Below, piece after piece: positions 45,491 to 56,605 of a stretch of 64,000 bases of DNA (positions are counted from its first letter, which is position 1; every line of letters begins with the position of its first letter). This stretch comes from Alternaria dauci. Its lineage: Eukaryota > Ascomycota > Dothideomycetes > Pleosporales > Pleosporaceae. A program made the translations under genes and the position numbers. Where the stretch lies: contig NC_091275.1 of NCBI RefSeq assembly GCF_042100115.1, positions 1,922,001-1,986,000 of the forward strand. Direction: 5' to 3'. The notes under the pieces were generated by a model. The model had not been told where the DNA came from. It saw only the letters and a list, made by a program, of their open reading frames with translations, and searched no databases.

Positions 45491-46170
45491 TCAAGTCGTG
45501 AACAATGTATCCTCCTCTCTTAGGTACTCCCCAATATCCGCTTGTCTGAACGTGACAATACCTGTAGGGTCCAACTTCCTTGCCTCGGCCGTCGATCGTG
45601 CACTCACACCAAAGCCCTACAACGACATGTTAGCCTGGCTCTCCCCTCCCGTTCGTGTCGCTTCATCTTACCAACGGCGTGTCGTTCATGCTCAACACAA
45701 CTACACCTTGGTGCTCAGGGCAGTCCTCACTCCACCGACCCACATGCGCCTTGAGCACGTTGCCGCCGTACAAAAACGGCATCTCGCCGTTCTGCTTGAC
45801 CCACACCTTGTATCGTGCGTGCGGGGCGATTACGCTCAGCGCTGTGATGTGCAGGCGGAATTTGCCCGTCTTGGTGAATTTACCCAGGCAGATTCCGAGG
45901 GAGAGGAGGTTGTCGCGCGCGACAGATGTGGCGAGGTTGGCGAGGGATTCGCGGACATAGTAGACGCGTGAGCCCTTGGTTTAACGGTCAGCATGTGCAC
46001 ATTAATGGGGAAGGGCTTGAGGAGTTGGAAGTAGGTTGTACCTGGACGCGGAAGACATTGCGGTCGTTGCCGCCCGTGGGGTCGGCGATGAGGTTCGATA
46101 TGCCTTTTCCACAGTATGTCGCAAGCTTCTCGAAGAGAGTCTTGGTCTCTGGTTCTGTGAGGGGCCTCAT
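45491..46170 (-). CDS. nip7: 60S ribosome biogenesis factor Nip7
   Basis: Three minus-strand exons: 46042-46170, 45672-45974 and 45491-45616 (185 aa, the usual length). The start [16 protein letters not shown] is the conserved Nip7 N-terminus. The exon junctions join FRVQ to GSRVYYV and DTPLG to FGVSARS in frame. Nip7 is a nucleolar protein with a C-terminal PUA RNA-binding domain (about 95-170, containing [18 protein letters not shown] and VVFSMNDTPLGFG). It acts in 27S pre-rRNA processing and 60S subunit assembly. It diverges from noc3, another nucleolar 60S factor, with 198 bp between start codons. Confidence 0.95.
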
Positions 46171-46368
46171 TGTGTATACGTGTGAGGAAGTTTAGAGTTG
46201 GGGTTGAAGCTGGGCGCAAGTTCGCAAAGTCGACATCTGCAGCCAAAAAAATGTGGAGCGGATGCGGCTAGTCTCCGCCGCGGCCTCGGCCAAAATTTCA
46301 GCAATTCTGTCTAGCATTCCACCAACACGGATTCTTATCGCCCATATCGTCCCACGAGTATTTTCACT
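46171..46368. promoter_or_regulatory. Shared divergent promoter of nip7 and noc3
   Basis: Only 198 bp separate the two start codons, so both promoters must overlap. No TATA box is evident, which fits housekeeping genes. Co-regulation of the two 60S biogenesis genes is inferred. Confidence 0.65.
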
Positions 46369-48414
46369 ATGTCGAGAAGCGTACCCGTCGCGAAGCGAAG
46401 AAGGCTCTCACCACCCGAAGACGGCGAGCGCACGAATGGCGCGAGCCAAGACCACAAGGCCAAGTTCCTGAAGAATGCTGCGAAGTGGGATCTCGAACAA
46501 GACTACGAAACGCGACCGCGCAAACTGAAGAAGCAGAAGGAGAACAAGAAACTGCCCGTCAGGACAACAGAGGGATGGGTAGCAGCGCCACCCAATGCGC
46601 AGGATATCAAAGAGGAAGAGTCGGACAGCTTCCTCGGGTCTGGGAGCGAGGATGAGGCAGTCGAGGCCTCTGAAGCAGAAGAGGTGGAGGAACAGAAGCC
46701 GAAGATACCAGCGCGGCAAATGATACTGGAGGCGAAAGAAGAACTAGCGCGCATAGCGAGTCTGATCAACGAAGATCCCGAGGAGCATATCGGTGCGCTG
46801 AAGACACTACAAGCACTGGCGGAATCTGAGAACTTCAACGTCAGGAAACTGGCGTTGGCGACACAGGTCTCCATTTTCAAGGATATCATCCCCGGGTACA
46901 GGATACGGCCGCTATCGGAAGAGAAGATGCAAGAGAAGATCTCCAAGGAAGTCAAGAAGCTACGGCAATTCGAACAGAAGCTGGTATCAAGCTACGAGAC
47001 ACATGTGAAGTACTTGGCGAGACTGGCAAAGAACAGTGGGTCGGACAAGCAGCACATGGCGAGTCTGGCATCGGTTGCTGTTAGCTGCGCATGCAATCTC
47101 TTGAATTCCGTACCGCACTTCAACTTCCGCAGCGAGCTTATCAAGATTCTTGTCGGCAAGCTTAGCACCAGGAAGGTAGATGCCGACTTTGTACGATGCA
47201 GAGAGGCCATGGAAACACTCTTTGAGAACGACGAAGATGGCAACGCTGCGCTGGAAGCTGTTACCATGTTGACGAAGATGATGAAGAGTCGGAATTACCA
47301 CTTCGACGAAAGTGTGTTGAATACGTTCTTGCATCTGCGACTGCTGTCCGAGTTTGGGCAGAAGGCTTCGTATCACTCCGTCGACAAGGCAGAAGAACCC
47401 ATGGTCAACGGCAAGAAGATGAAGCAGAAGCGCGAGTTCAGGACCAAGAGGCTACGAAAAGAGCTGAAAGAGAAAAAGGCGATCGAGAAAGAGTTCAAGG
47501 AGGCCGACGCAGCTGTCAGTCACGAGGAGCGCGACCGGATGCAGGCCGAGACGCTTAAGATGGTGTTTGTGGCATACTTCCGAATCCTGAAAGCTCGTTC
47601 CCCGAAACTGATGGGTGCTGTGTTGGAGGGTCTGGCGCGATATGCCCATCTGATCAACCAAGATTTCTTTGGAGATATCCTGGAAGCTCTGAGGGACATT
47701 ATTGCGACGGCCGAACTTACAGCTGCTGCCGCAGTTGAAGAAGATGAAGACGCCTCAGATGAGGAAGACGACAACGATGCACCCGAGCGCAACCTCACCC
47801 GCGAATCTCTCCTCTGTGTCATCACCGCCTTTGCGCTCCTTGAAGGCCAAGACGGAGCAAAAACAGCATCAGCCTTAAAATTGGACCTCAGCTACTTCAT
47901 CACCCATCTCTATCGCACACTGCACCCCGTTGCCTTGAACCCAGATATCGAACTCAGCTCCAAGTCCCTCCATCTACCCGAACCCAACGCCGTAGAATCT
48001 CACGCCGACACCGCAAAAATCAACGTGCAAACCACCATTGTCCTACTCATCCGCTCTCTATCCTCTGTCCTCCTACCCGCCACATCGATTCGCGCCGTCC
48101 CGCCCCTTCGCGTGGCGGCTTTTGCGAAACAACTCATGTCCATTTCCATGCATCTCCCTGAGAAATCATGTACCGCTATGCTCGGCCTATTGAACCGTGT
48201 GACCAAGACGCATGGCAAGAAAGTAGCACCACTGTGGAACACAGAGGAGAGGCGAGGCGACGGAGTGTTTGACGCGCTGAAACCTGAGATTGAGGGCAGC
48301 AATCCTTTTGCGGGGACTGTTTGGGAAGGTGAGATTCTGAGGAAGCACTTCGCGCCAAGTGTGAGGGAGGCGGTCAGTGGTGTGGAGAGAAATGTTCTGG
48401 ATGCCATCAAATAG
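46369..48414 (+). CDS. noc3: Nucleolar complex protein Noc3
   Basis: Single exon, 681 aa. A basic N-terminus (VAKRRRLSPPEDG, RKLKKQKENKK) gives nuclear/nucleolar signals. An acidic Ser/Glu stretch follows, then the Noc3 helical region: AKEELARIASLINEDPEEH, ENFNVRKLALATQVSIFKDI, PGYRIRPLSEEK and YETHVKYLARLA. The CBF/Mak21-type C-terminal domain follows (ETLKMVFVAYFRILK, LMGAVLEGLARYAHLIN), interrupted by an acidic EEDEDASDEEDDND insert. Noc3 acts with Noc2 in intranuclear transport and maturation of pre-60S particles. In yeast it is also reported to help load MCM at origins. Confidence 0.95.
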   Translation: MSRSVPVAKRRRLSPPEDGERTNGASQDHKAKFLKNAAKWDLEQDYETRPRKLKKQKENKKLPVRTTEGWVAAPPNAQDIKEEESDSFLGSGSEDEAVEASEAEEVEEQKPKIPARQMILEAKEELARIASLINEDPEEHIGALKTLQALAESENFNVRKLALATQVSIFKDIIPGYRIRPLSEEKMQEKISKEVKKLRQFEQKLVSSYETHVKYLARLAKNSGSDKQHMASLASVAVSCACNLLNSVPHFNFRSELIKILVGKLSTRKVDADFVRCREAMETLFENDEDGNAALEAVTMLTKMMKSRNYHFDESVLNTFLHLRLLSEFGQKASYHSVDKAEEPMVNGKKMKQKREFRTKRLRKELKEKKAIEKEFKEADAAVSHEERDRMQAETLKMVFVAYFRILKARSPKLMGAVLEGLARYAHLINQDFFGDILEALRDIIATAELTAAAAVEEDEDASDEEDDNDAPERNLTRESLLCVITAFALLEGQDGAKTASALKLDLSYFITHLYRTLHPVALNPDIELSSKSLHLPEPNAVESHADTAKINVQTTIVLLIRSLSSVLLPATSIRAVPPLRVAAFAKQLMSISMHLPEKSCTAMLGLLNRVTKTHGKKVAPLWNTEERRGDGVFDALKPEIEGSNPFAGTVWEGEILRKHFAPSVREAVSGVERNVLDAIK

Positions 48415-50443
48415 ATGGAGTGTATGTGTTGGATATGTGAATAGCGAATCTGATCGTTCGGCTTCGACCTGCTTTCTGTCTTTTGTCGTTGTGTTCGCGT
48501 CCCCTTTTCGGCCCGCCTTGTATAACTTTGGCATTTCTACTACCTTGCCAATCGTTACATCAAGGTATGTTTTTTGCTTCTGATCTTAGAAAAGCATGCG
48601 TCAACGATCGAAACATCACAGCGTGCGCTTCAATCACAACATGACAGTAAGACCCGGCCGTCGGTACTGGCGCACCATGATTACAACCATTATAAGACCT
48701 GCCCCATGAGAGCATAGCTTATGCTCAGTCTCGGCCACTGAGCGAGTACGAGCTGAATCACGACACCACGACTACGATACCCCAACTAGGTGCGAGATGC
48801 CGTACGATAATGGTGTGTCAGAGGCGCCGATGCTCGAGCGTCCAGCCGAGCTACTTGGTCACATGGTACAGAGATGAAGACACCCAGAGAACGAGCGGAA
48901 AACCAGACATAAAGCAAAGATTGTAAGCCATTCCAAGCAAGATAGGAAAGGGATATTCATCAGTGTCCATCGGAGCTTATACGCCGAATCATACCTTTGG
49001 GACGCCGAATCGAAGGTGTGGCACTTACTACCGATATCCGCCGCCGATAACCACGTCAAAAGCTTTGTAGTGTCCGGATAATCAACGACTATTGGAGGAT
49101 GCTTGATTAACAATCGAGGCGCCGCATCAGCAGGTGCTTTGTGTCTTGGCTCTAGAGGACCTTACTACAACAAGGCAGTTCAGATGTGTATAGGTACACC
49201 CCGCGATTGAGAAGTAGTCTAGACGGTTGTTTTGAAAATGGATCAGCGTGAAGGCGACCAGGATGTCTTGCAAAGAGGAGTTTCCACAGAGCACAAATTT
49301 TACTCACCTCGAGACAGCCAAACAAAGTACCTCCGATTCCGATGACCGAGATTGAGGAGACCCTCAAAGTCAACCCCGGTCAAATATAGACCTCGTGTTC
49401 ACTGCATCTTATAGTGTTCTACCCCATCGGTTGGAAAGCTCCGGCAAGAGGGACTTGTTACCGGCTAAATGACTGTGCTCTCGTCTTAACGAGCTGCCGA
49501 CGCCTTGCATCTTTCTTGCATGCATTTGCAGATCCGGGGTCATGCTGTGTACCTAAGGGATTTCTGGGATGACCCTTCGACGTCGCTCAGCGGGCATCTC
49601 CGTTCTACTTTTGAGTACTTTGAGTGTCGCTAATGCATTGCTTAATAGATTGAGAGAAGAAGATGGCACACAGTAGCTGTATGTAGATCGGTGGAAGCGG
49701 TCCGCCGATCGATACAAGGAAAGCAGTCATTCATGGATCTGTGGACCCTGCAAGCGTTTGAACAATGCGTAAGATATGCAAAATCACCACCAAACTGCAT
49801 AGCTGTTCATATTAGCCTCATTCTTGGCTCGTAACAGATGTCTCGTTTAGACGGCGTGGACGAAGGATGCCGTCTTAGCGATAGAGCGGCACAGTCGGTG
49901 GATCAACTACCTAGATACCACGTCAAATCCGTCGACCTACTCACGAGACTTGGTCGATTTACTCTCCTCGAGTTTTGAATTCAGCATTCAAAAGGCCGAC
50001 ATGGGTTCTGGAATATGTTTTAATCTCAACTGCATTTGCTTGGTGTATCGGTAGTCAGACCTAATGACCTTTGTGCGAAACACTTTGCTCACATTCAAAA
50101 TGCTGATCCTGGGATCAAACACAGTGACACAATATCTCTCACCCTAGTATATTTGCACGTTACAGATCTTAGAACATGGACTTCTGCATCTGACATGCAT
50201 CTGCCGACTCTAACCACGCATTCCTTCATCACCCAATATGCAAGGGTTTCATACCTAGAAGCTCTCAACAACTCAATCAAAGTCTCATCTAACAGTAGTC
50301 CATTCGTCTCTGATATGCATACTACCTTGTAAACCACGGCTGGAAAGACGCGAGTAACATGTTGTCTGCACCTTGGCGCCTATGGCCTAGGATTTGGTCT
50401 ATAAGTTGAGCTTCGTCTGCAATGTACAAAACACAGGTCAGTG
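48415..50443. other. 2-kb intergenic region, no gene seen
   Basis: Between noc3 and the tyrosinase gene. Minus-strand frames at 48859-49113 and 49152-49373 are too short and show no family motif. The second has a GTGAGT donor after a hydrophobic start but no convincing partner exon. Confidence 0.55.
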
Positions 50444-51838
50444 ATGGCAGGCTTCAATCTCCGGGCGCTATTCGCGCTCTTCGTCTCCCTCTCGTTACTC
50501 CAGGTATTCTGCGTCGCAGACGCAGTGGTAAGTGACGACTGTACGAAACGCATGTGAGACACACACACTGACGTTGTATCTTCACCTCCACAGAACGATC
50601 TCCAAACCAAAGGCCGCGCAGCCATCGACATCGCCATTGCCAAATCAACCACATGTACCAAAGACAAACTCCGCGTACGCCGAGAATGGTATGCCCTATA
50701 AAAATCCCAACCCCCGCCGGAGATAGTCAGCTGACACAATTATACCAGGGGCGACATTACTGCTTCGGAAAAACGCGCCTACATCGCTGCTGTCCAATGC
50801 ATAACCAAAGCGCCCTCCAAACTCTCTTCCACCCAATATCCCGGTGCCAAGACGCGCTTTGACGACTTTGTAGCCATCCACATGAAAAACACACTGTCTA
50901 TCCATAGCACGGGCAACTTCTTATCCTGGCATAGATACTATACGTTTGCATACGAGAATGCGTTGAGAGTCGAGTGCGGATACAATGGCACACAGCCATA
51001 CTGGGACTGGGGACGCTGGGCAGCCAGTCCAGAGACGAGTCCGATTTTCGATGGGAGTGAGACGAGCATGAGTGGTCAAGGAGAGAAGGTCCAGCACGGT
51101 AGTAATGGATTGAAGCCAGCGGGAAACGGGGGTGGGTGTATTGCCAGTGGGCCGTTCAAAGGACTGATGGTTAATCTTGGGTATGGTTTATCTTTTTCGT
51201 CTTCCTGATTGGTGTGGTATGCAGATAACGCAGTGGTTTTACCAGTGTTGTATGCGTACTTGAGCTGACTTTGACTAGACCGGTCGCAGCAATGGATAGT
51301 CCAGCGCCTCCACGGAATCCACGATCAGACGGATATGGATATAACCCCCGCTGTGTCAAGCGCGATATCAGCAATTACCTTACGCAGCTGTACGCGACAA
51401 CGGACAAGATAGTCGGGTTGATCAACAACAGCAAAACCATTGCATCGTTCCAGGATACCATGCAATCTGCGAGTGGCCCCCACGGCGCGGGACACTTCAC
51501 CGTTGCTGGTGATCCGGGTAGTGATTTTTATACATCACCTGGTGGTACGTATCGTCCTTTACTTCTGTCGCGTTATTGTTGACTGATGCTGTGTGGCAGA
51601 CCCATACTTTTACCTCCACCACTCCATGGTAGACCGCGTATGGTCTATTTGGCAGAGCCAGGACTTTGCAAACAGGCAGCAAGTCATTGCGGGCGGTACA
51701 TCGATGATGGGTGGTGGAAGGGCGCAGAGTCTAGAGGACAACGTGGATTTGGAGGTGTTGAATGTGGATGGCAAGGTGTGTAAGATCAAGGACTTGGTCA
51801 GTACGGTTGCAGGGCCGTTCTGCTACGTCTATGAGTAG
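50444..51838 (+). CDS. Secreted tyrosinase (type-3 copper protein)
   Basis: Five exons: 50444-50527, 50594-50688, 50749-51180, 51279-51544 and 51600-51838 (371 aa). A signal peptide is clear (ALFALFVSLSLLQVFC, cleavage near residue 26). The CuA site shows His104 (IHMKN), His112 and His121 in GNFLSWHRYY. The CuB site shows His272 and His276 (GPHGAGHF) and the HH pair of YFYLHHSMVDRVW (299-300). The order and spacing match the fungal tyrosinase central domain, which oxidises phenols or diphenols using a dinuclear copper centre. It lacks the long C-terminal lid domain of mushroom-type enzymes, so it belongs to the short secreted class. Likely roles are melanin or phenolic metabolite formation, but the substrate is not known. 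Confidence 0.93.
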
Positions 51839-53472
51839 TGCGATGTGGGAGAGGTCGTTATGAGACAAGGATCATCACAACCTTTGGGATACATCCGTGC
51901 ACAACTTACAATACACCAACCTTCATGTGAAATCTTGAGACAGGTCAGCATGGGCACAGAAAAAGCGTGGATATTCCAAAAGCAATATGCAATACATTAA
52001 TGGTCCTCAGATTAGCTCTCCTGCTGTCCTCAGAAGGAACCTCGTCCATTCCCCATCAATCAGTCTCTCGACCTCTCAACAGGCAACGATCGGGCTCCTC
52101 AACTCGACTTTGGCTTTAATGCCCCCACAGGGACATCATCACTGGACCTCTTTCGCGCCCGTCTGTAACAACAGGACTTTGTGAAGAAAACGACCCACCT
52201 AACACAAGCACCAACACTCCGACCCACAGACACCCAACGACAAAGACCACGCATCCCCACGACCGGCGATGCCCCAAAGGACAAAGGCGCTCAGATTGAA
52301 AACTACATAGTTAGACGTCACAAGCGAACATCGTCCTCCAAGCTTGTTAGGCGAGGTAGCACGGCGCTTCAACTCTTTTGCTTCTTCCTCAATGCGCGGT
52401 GGGAAAGGTTGGGGCCGTAGTCTCGTGAAGGTGAACCCAGTAGCTTTGCGAAACCGCCCGTGGCCATCGCTGTGCAATGATAGACTGGGGCGCTGTGGCT
52501 GCATCTAGTATGATGGCGCACTCCCTCCGCTTTCCGTTCTTGTTTGTCATGCAGTGAGACGCTGGGGATGATTAGTCCCCGGCATCGCCTTGTGACGAAG
52601 GTTTGTCGTTCACTGGGATCTAGAGGGTGTTAGCTGTAGCCCGGTTGTTTTGCTTCTTGCGCGAGGGTGGTCTGAGCGATCAAAGTGTACTTACTCGCTG
52701 CTCGGGTTGTGGGTGACGAGAGAAAGTTGCCGACGCGCAGTCTCGAAGATGCGGCGCGCAATCACGGGCCACGCTAGTGGTAAGCTAATAACATAAGCTG
52801 GGCCGGCATCTCCCTGTTATCCACGCCCAAACTCGAACCTACTCGATTGGGAAGCTGACTCTTGGCGTCTCCATAGCCCCATAAAAGCCGTCTGCACTTC
52901 TAAATCGTTTATATACTGTCATACGTCGCTGTTGACGCTTCCCACTTTGCCTCTCGTGAATCTGGGGAGGACTCTCCATCACTGAATTGCGCATAGGGCC
53001 GACGATGCTTTCAATCATGAAGCAATGCCATGTGTAGCTTTTTGTTTTCTCTCACGGAAACAGCGCATTCGACATCAAGGCCGCTTTCATCCTCCATGTA
53101 GCCAAGCCCCTAAATCGGATGCCAGAATAACCCTCAACCCAACTCCGCGTTATCGGCAGCCTTTGCAAGATCCTATGCAATGATCTGTTAACGTTTGCGG
53201 AGACATCATTTTGATCTCGATCAAGCCATGCTGAAGTGTTTTCGGTTTGATATATGCTAGGTGTTTAGTAGCGAAAGCGCTAGGTGAAATAAAAACAATG
53301 CGTGGCCTTCTCAGGCCATCTTTTCTCCAGCTGAACCCCATCATTCAACCCTACACAGTGCCGTCCAGTCATTCTCATCCCCAATTTCGACACACCCATC
53401 CATCTGAAACATTGGTGGACTTCTCCAAACAAGCTTCTTCTTGCCCTTGAACCGCAGGTACGAGGTATTCCC
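51839..53472. other. Intergenic region with one weak ORF
   Basis: 1.6 kb between the tyrosinase stop and the 3' end of the lectin gene. The only candidate is the weak minus-strand frame at 52199-52504, listed separately. Confidence 0.5.
52199..52504 (-). CDS. Possible small hypothetical ORF
   Basis: 101 codons starting MQPQRPSLSLHSDGHG. The first 55 residues (including LRPQPFPPRIEEEAKELKRR) have protein-like composition, while the rest is Trp/Cys/Gly-rich and less convincing, so the true gene may be spliced or absent. I do not recognise it. Confidence 0.25.
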   Translation of the reverse strand: MQPQRPSLSLHSDGHGRFRKATGFTFTRLRPQPFPPRIEEEAKELKRRATSPNKLGGRCSLVTSNYVVFNLSAFVLWGIAGRGDAWSLSLGVCGSECWCLC

Positions 53473-54655
53473 CTAGAAACGATCTCTTTGCTTCGTCCTG
53501 TAAATGGTGAAGCCAACGTAAGCACCAGTCAGGGCCAGACCGAACAGCACAAACTTGAAGAGGAACCAGGTCCAGCTTCCACCGCTGCTGCCCTTTTCCC
53601 GACTCATGGACGAAGCAGTCTTGGCGCCGGAGCTTCCTGAGGACGAACCGGCGCTTGGGATCTTCTTGTAGAGATTTTGTGATTTGACGGAGATGATGTC
53701 GTGGTTGTCGGAGAGTTCACCAGTTTCAGCCGAGAAGCCCAGGTAGGCGACGGGCGGGACCTTGAAGCTTGTAATTTCGAAGCACTGCGTCCATTCGCCT
53801 TCTGATTTGTATTGGAGCTCGAGACGGAGAAATTGTTCTTGGAAGTACGTGAGACGGGCTTTGGTCGCGACCTGGGCATTGCGGATTCCACGGGCCTAGT
53901 CATGTCAGTATTCAGCCAGCCAGACGATGCGACTGATACGTACCGAGCAGCCAGCAACCTCGTTGGCCTTGCCGTCGTTGTCCTTGTCGTATGGCGTGTT
54001 TCCATCACCGTTCATAGCCATGATGTACGGAAATACGGTACCGGGACGGTTGTTCTTGTATGTATCGAAGAAGAGGCCGAGCCCCTCGAACTTGTCTGTG
54101 TGGCCAAAGACGTTTCCTGGCTGGGCGCGCTGCTTGGTGAGCCACATGGCAAAGCCGTCGCCATAGAGGTTGCCTTGACCGTGGATCTTGAACTCGAAAG
54201 TGATCTACTCGCGTGAGCCTCTGGAGATTGGACAGTGTGGAGTGTAACGCACCTCCCAGTTTGTGGCCGTAAGAGGCACTCTCGAGAACAGCCAGCCATC
54301 GCGCGAGGGCTTGTCCGAAGCAAGTCGAATGTACTTATCAGTCCGAATAATAGTGTCTCCGCCAAAATCCCACCAACGGCTTTGCATGTCGGAATCGAGG
54401 TATGGCTGTGTGTGTGTTAGACATGGTCTATTTTGTCAGGTGTCTTTGCGCAGGATATGCGACTTACAGGCTCGAGGCTGTGTGTGCGTAGCTATGCGCT
54501 TGTTAGTATTGAACCCCCCATGATCTCAGATGGCAGCAACCCACCGAGATGGCCTTGATGTCAGGATCCTCGCTCAACCCCCCTTGCCGCGCCCAAGCGC
54601 CCGTCCAACTCCCCGCGAGCAAGCACAGGCTCGTCCATGGCCTTGCGAGTAGCAT
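53473..54655 (-). CDS. Emp46/Emp47/VIP36-type L-type lectin
   Basis: Five minus-strand exons: 54545-54655, 54468-54491 (24 nt), 54253-54405, 53944-54204 and 53473-53895 (323 aa). Joining gives a signal peptide (SLCLLAGSWTGAWA), then a legume-lectin-like domain: SRWWDFGGDTIIR, GWLFSRVPLTATNWE, GDGFAMWLT and the Ca-binding FFDTYKNN (Asp143, Asn147). A Ser/Gly-rich stalk leads to one membrane helix (about 291-313) and a short cytosolic tail ending KQRDRF. The basic-plus-aromatic end resembles ER-export and retrieval signals of ERGIC-53/VIP36-type cargo receptors. It should cycle between ER and Golgi and carry glycoproteins. Confidence 0.93.
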
Positions 54656-55059
54656 GGTCGCACTTGATCCTCCGCAGTCCAAGAGCAGCTATGCGCGAGC
54701 TACCAAGCGAGTAGTGGCGCGCAAGAAAGAATGGTAAGAAGACTGGGCTTCAGTAATTTGGGGAAGAAGAATAAAAGCCTCGTGGGGGACGAGGGCTGGT
54801 CGAAGAGGAGAATGGCGCGGGTCGGGCGACTTGGACGTGCTGGAGTGCTGCGAGGGAATCTTGAGGGTCGGAAAGGCCACTCTATCACCTCCGCGTGTAA
54901 TGCAGGGGTCTTGGGGGTTGCAGCGACTACCCGGTACGCTAGCGAGAGAGCCGCTCTTGACGTCGACAACTTTTCAAGACGAAGCCACCCACGACGGCCG
55001 AATCCGCCATAACACACCCCGAGACACGGCTATAACGACACACGCATAAAACTGAAAAG
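54656..55059. promoter_or_regulatory. Divergent promoter region of lectin and tim13 genes
   Basis: 404 bp between the two start codons. No TATA box or other site was recognised with confidence. Confidence 0.5.
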
Positions 55060-55407
55060 ATGGACTCTTTCGGCGGCATGTCTTCTTCCCCCAGCGACCC
55101 CAAGACAGCGGTTATGCGCCAGGTACAGCAGGAAGCTGCTATGCAGAATGCGCGCATGCTGGTCGAGGTACGTCGTCCCTTGGATTGCACTGGAAATCCA
55201 GTAGAAGCTATTCTAATGCACCCACAGAAACTCAATGAGCACTGCTTCGAGCGCTGCATCCCCAAGCCTGGTGCCTCCCTCTCGAGAGGCGAGGAAAGCT
55301 GCATGAGCGCATGCATGGAAAAGTACATGAGCGCATGGAACACAGTCAGCAAGCAATACGTCGGCAGGATACAGCGGGAACAAGGTGGTGCGGTGCAGAA
55401 TGCGTAA
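55060..55407 (+). CDS. tim13: Mitochondrial import subunit Tim13
   Basis: Two exons, 55060-55167 and 55228-55407 (95 aa, typical for small Tims). The twin CX3C motif is complete: CFERC (Cys42, Cys46) and CMSAC (Cys61, Cys65), 14 residues apart. Tim13 pairs with Tim8 in the intermembrane space as a hexameric chaperone for hydrophobic inner-membrane proteins, and it is imported and oxidised by Mia40. The 60-nt intron (GTACGT..CCCACAG) is a multiple of three with no stop, so the unspliced frame is also open and would insert 20 residues before KLNEHC. The 95-aa form matches the family. It converges with the Nuc1 gene, 184 bp away. Confidence 0.95.
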   Translation: MDSFGGMSSSPSDPKTAVMRQVQQEAAMQNARMLVEVRRPLDCTGNPVEAILMHPQKLNEHCFERCIPKPGASLSRGEESCMSACMEKYMSAWNTVSKQYVGRIQREQGGAVQNA

Positions 55408-55591
55408 ATGCTTGCCTGACGTCAGAGGGGAAGGACTGGAAGCGGCGCCTCCGCAGGATATCCACGATACAAAAGAGTCATGTACGAGTATGATGAAAAA
55501 TGTACTATATACACTGTACCACCAGCAAGAAGAGGCTGCATCAAGATGGAATTGGTATATTGCCATGTCATAAAGTCCATGGTCTCAACGC

Positions 55592-56605
55592 TTACTTCTG
55601 AGCAAACGTCTTCTGTCGCTGCGCATACTCCTTCACAATAACACTGCAATTGACTTCCTGGCACAGCCTCTTCCTCCTCTCTGGTGTCAGCTTGGTCGCA
55701 AACTCGAGTCCGCTCGCCCTCTCCACCGCCTCGATGGGCACTTCAAAGTCGGTCAATGGCTTGTGGTTGTCGATCCTGGCATTGGGCAGCACAAAAGCGC
55801 CCAGGGCAACCTTGCCGCCCAGCTTGCCGTCCTCGGCGAAGATGACTTTGTAGAAGTGTGTGGGTACAGCGACATTGGGCGGGTTGCCGATGACTTCGTA
55901 GGACACGCGCCATTTGCCGTCGGCTTCGCGCTTGGGCAGGTACAGCGGACCGGTCACGATGCGGACCGAGGGGTATGAGTGTGTGAGCCTGCGGCAGAAG
56001 TCTTCGAAATGCGCCCAGTAGTCGCGGTTGAAGCCGTCGCCGACTTGTGGGCACATGTTGCTCAGCGCAAAGGTATCGTCCATGGCTTCTTGACTCCACT
56101 TGGCATCGGCAGCCGGGACTTGGTGTCCTCTGTCGTAGCCTGAGCGGAAGTAGTCCTTGAGCTTTGCGCGGAACATGTCCGGGATTGTAATGTCTTCGAC
56201 GAAGACGCTGTGCTTGCGGTCGGCATTGCTGCTTGCCAGCGACTCGGGCGTAATGTGCTCGGCGACCCACGCCGGGTTCCGTGTTCTTCGGTCGTACGAC
56301 GATGTGAGCGAGGCGGCCGGGCGGAGATCGTTGACTGGGCCGGGGAAGCCATATTGGAAGAGGCCGTTGGGGTCTACGACGGCTCTCCGGGCTGCGGCAG
56401 TGGCAGCAGCAGCAGCGGGTGAGGGGATGGCGGGGACCGAGGGCGCAGGTGCTGGCCGCCCAGGCGCAGTGACAGTCGTGGTAGTTGTGGTGATGGACGG
56501 TGTGGGCGCAAGGCTGTCCTTCTTGGTCGCGTAGAGGGCGGCAGTGGCTGCTGCTCCTGCGGCTGCACTGCCAGCAGCAATCAAGCCCAGGGTGAGTTTA
56601 GACAT
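55592..56605 (-). CDS. nuc1: Mitochondrial DNA/RNA non-specific nuclease Nuc1 (EndoG)
   Basis: Single exon, 337 aa. The N-terminus MSKLTLGLIAAGSAAAG is a hydrophobic, Ala-rich targeting/anchor segment, followed by a Pro/Ala/Thr linker. The nuclease domain starts near 80 (GLFQYGFPGP) and has the beta-beta-alpha-metal motif DRGHQVPAAD (158-167, general-base His161) and the metal-ligand Asn in DGFNRDYW (near 193). Nuc1 is a Mg-dependent nuclease in the mitochondrial inner membrane space, involved in mitochondrial nucleic acid turnover and, when released, in cell death. Length and motif order match fungal Nuc1. Confidence 0.95.
   Translation of the reverse strand: MSKLTLGLIAAGSAAAGAAATAALYATKKDSLAPTPSITTTTTTVTAPGRPAPAPSVPAIPSPAAAAATAAARRAVVDPNGLFQYGFPGPVNDLRPAASLTSSYDRRTRNPAWVAEHITPESLASSNADRKHSVFVEDITIPDMFRAKLKDYFRSGYDRGHQVPAADAKWSQEAMDDTFALSNMCPQVGDGFNRDYWAHFEDFCRRLTHSYPSVRIVTGPLYLPKREADGKWRVSYEVIGNPPNVAVPTHFYKVIFAEDGKLGGKVALGAFVLPNARIDNHKPLTDFEVPIEAVERASGLEFATKLTPERRKRLCQEVNCSVIVKEYAQRQKTFAQK

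Noticed and set aside
49152..49373. Minus-strand 73-codon frame with a hydrophobic start and a GTGAGT donor
   Set aside because: No partner exon or homologous motif was found; likely chance.
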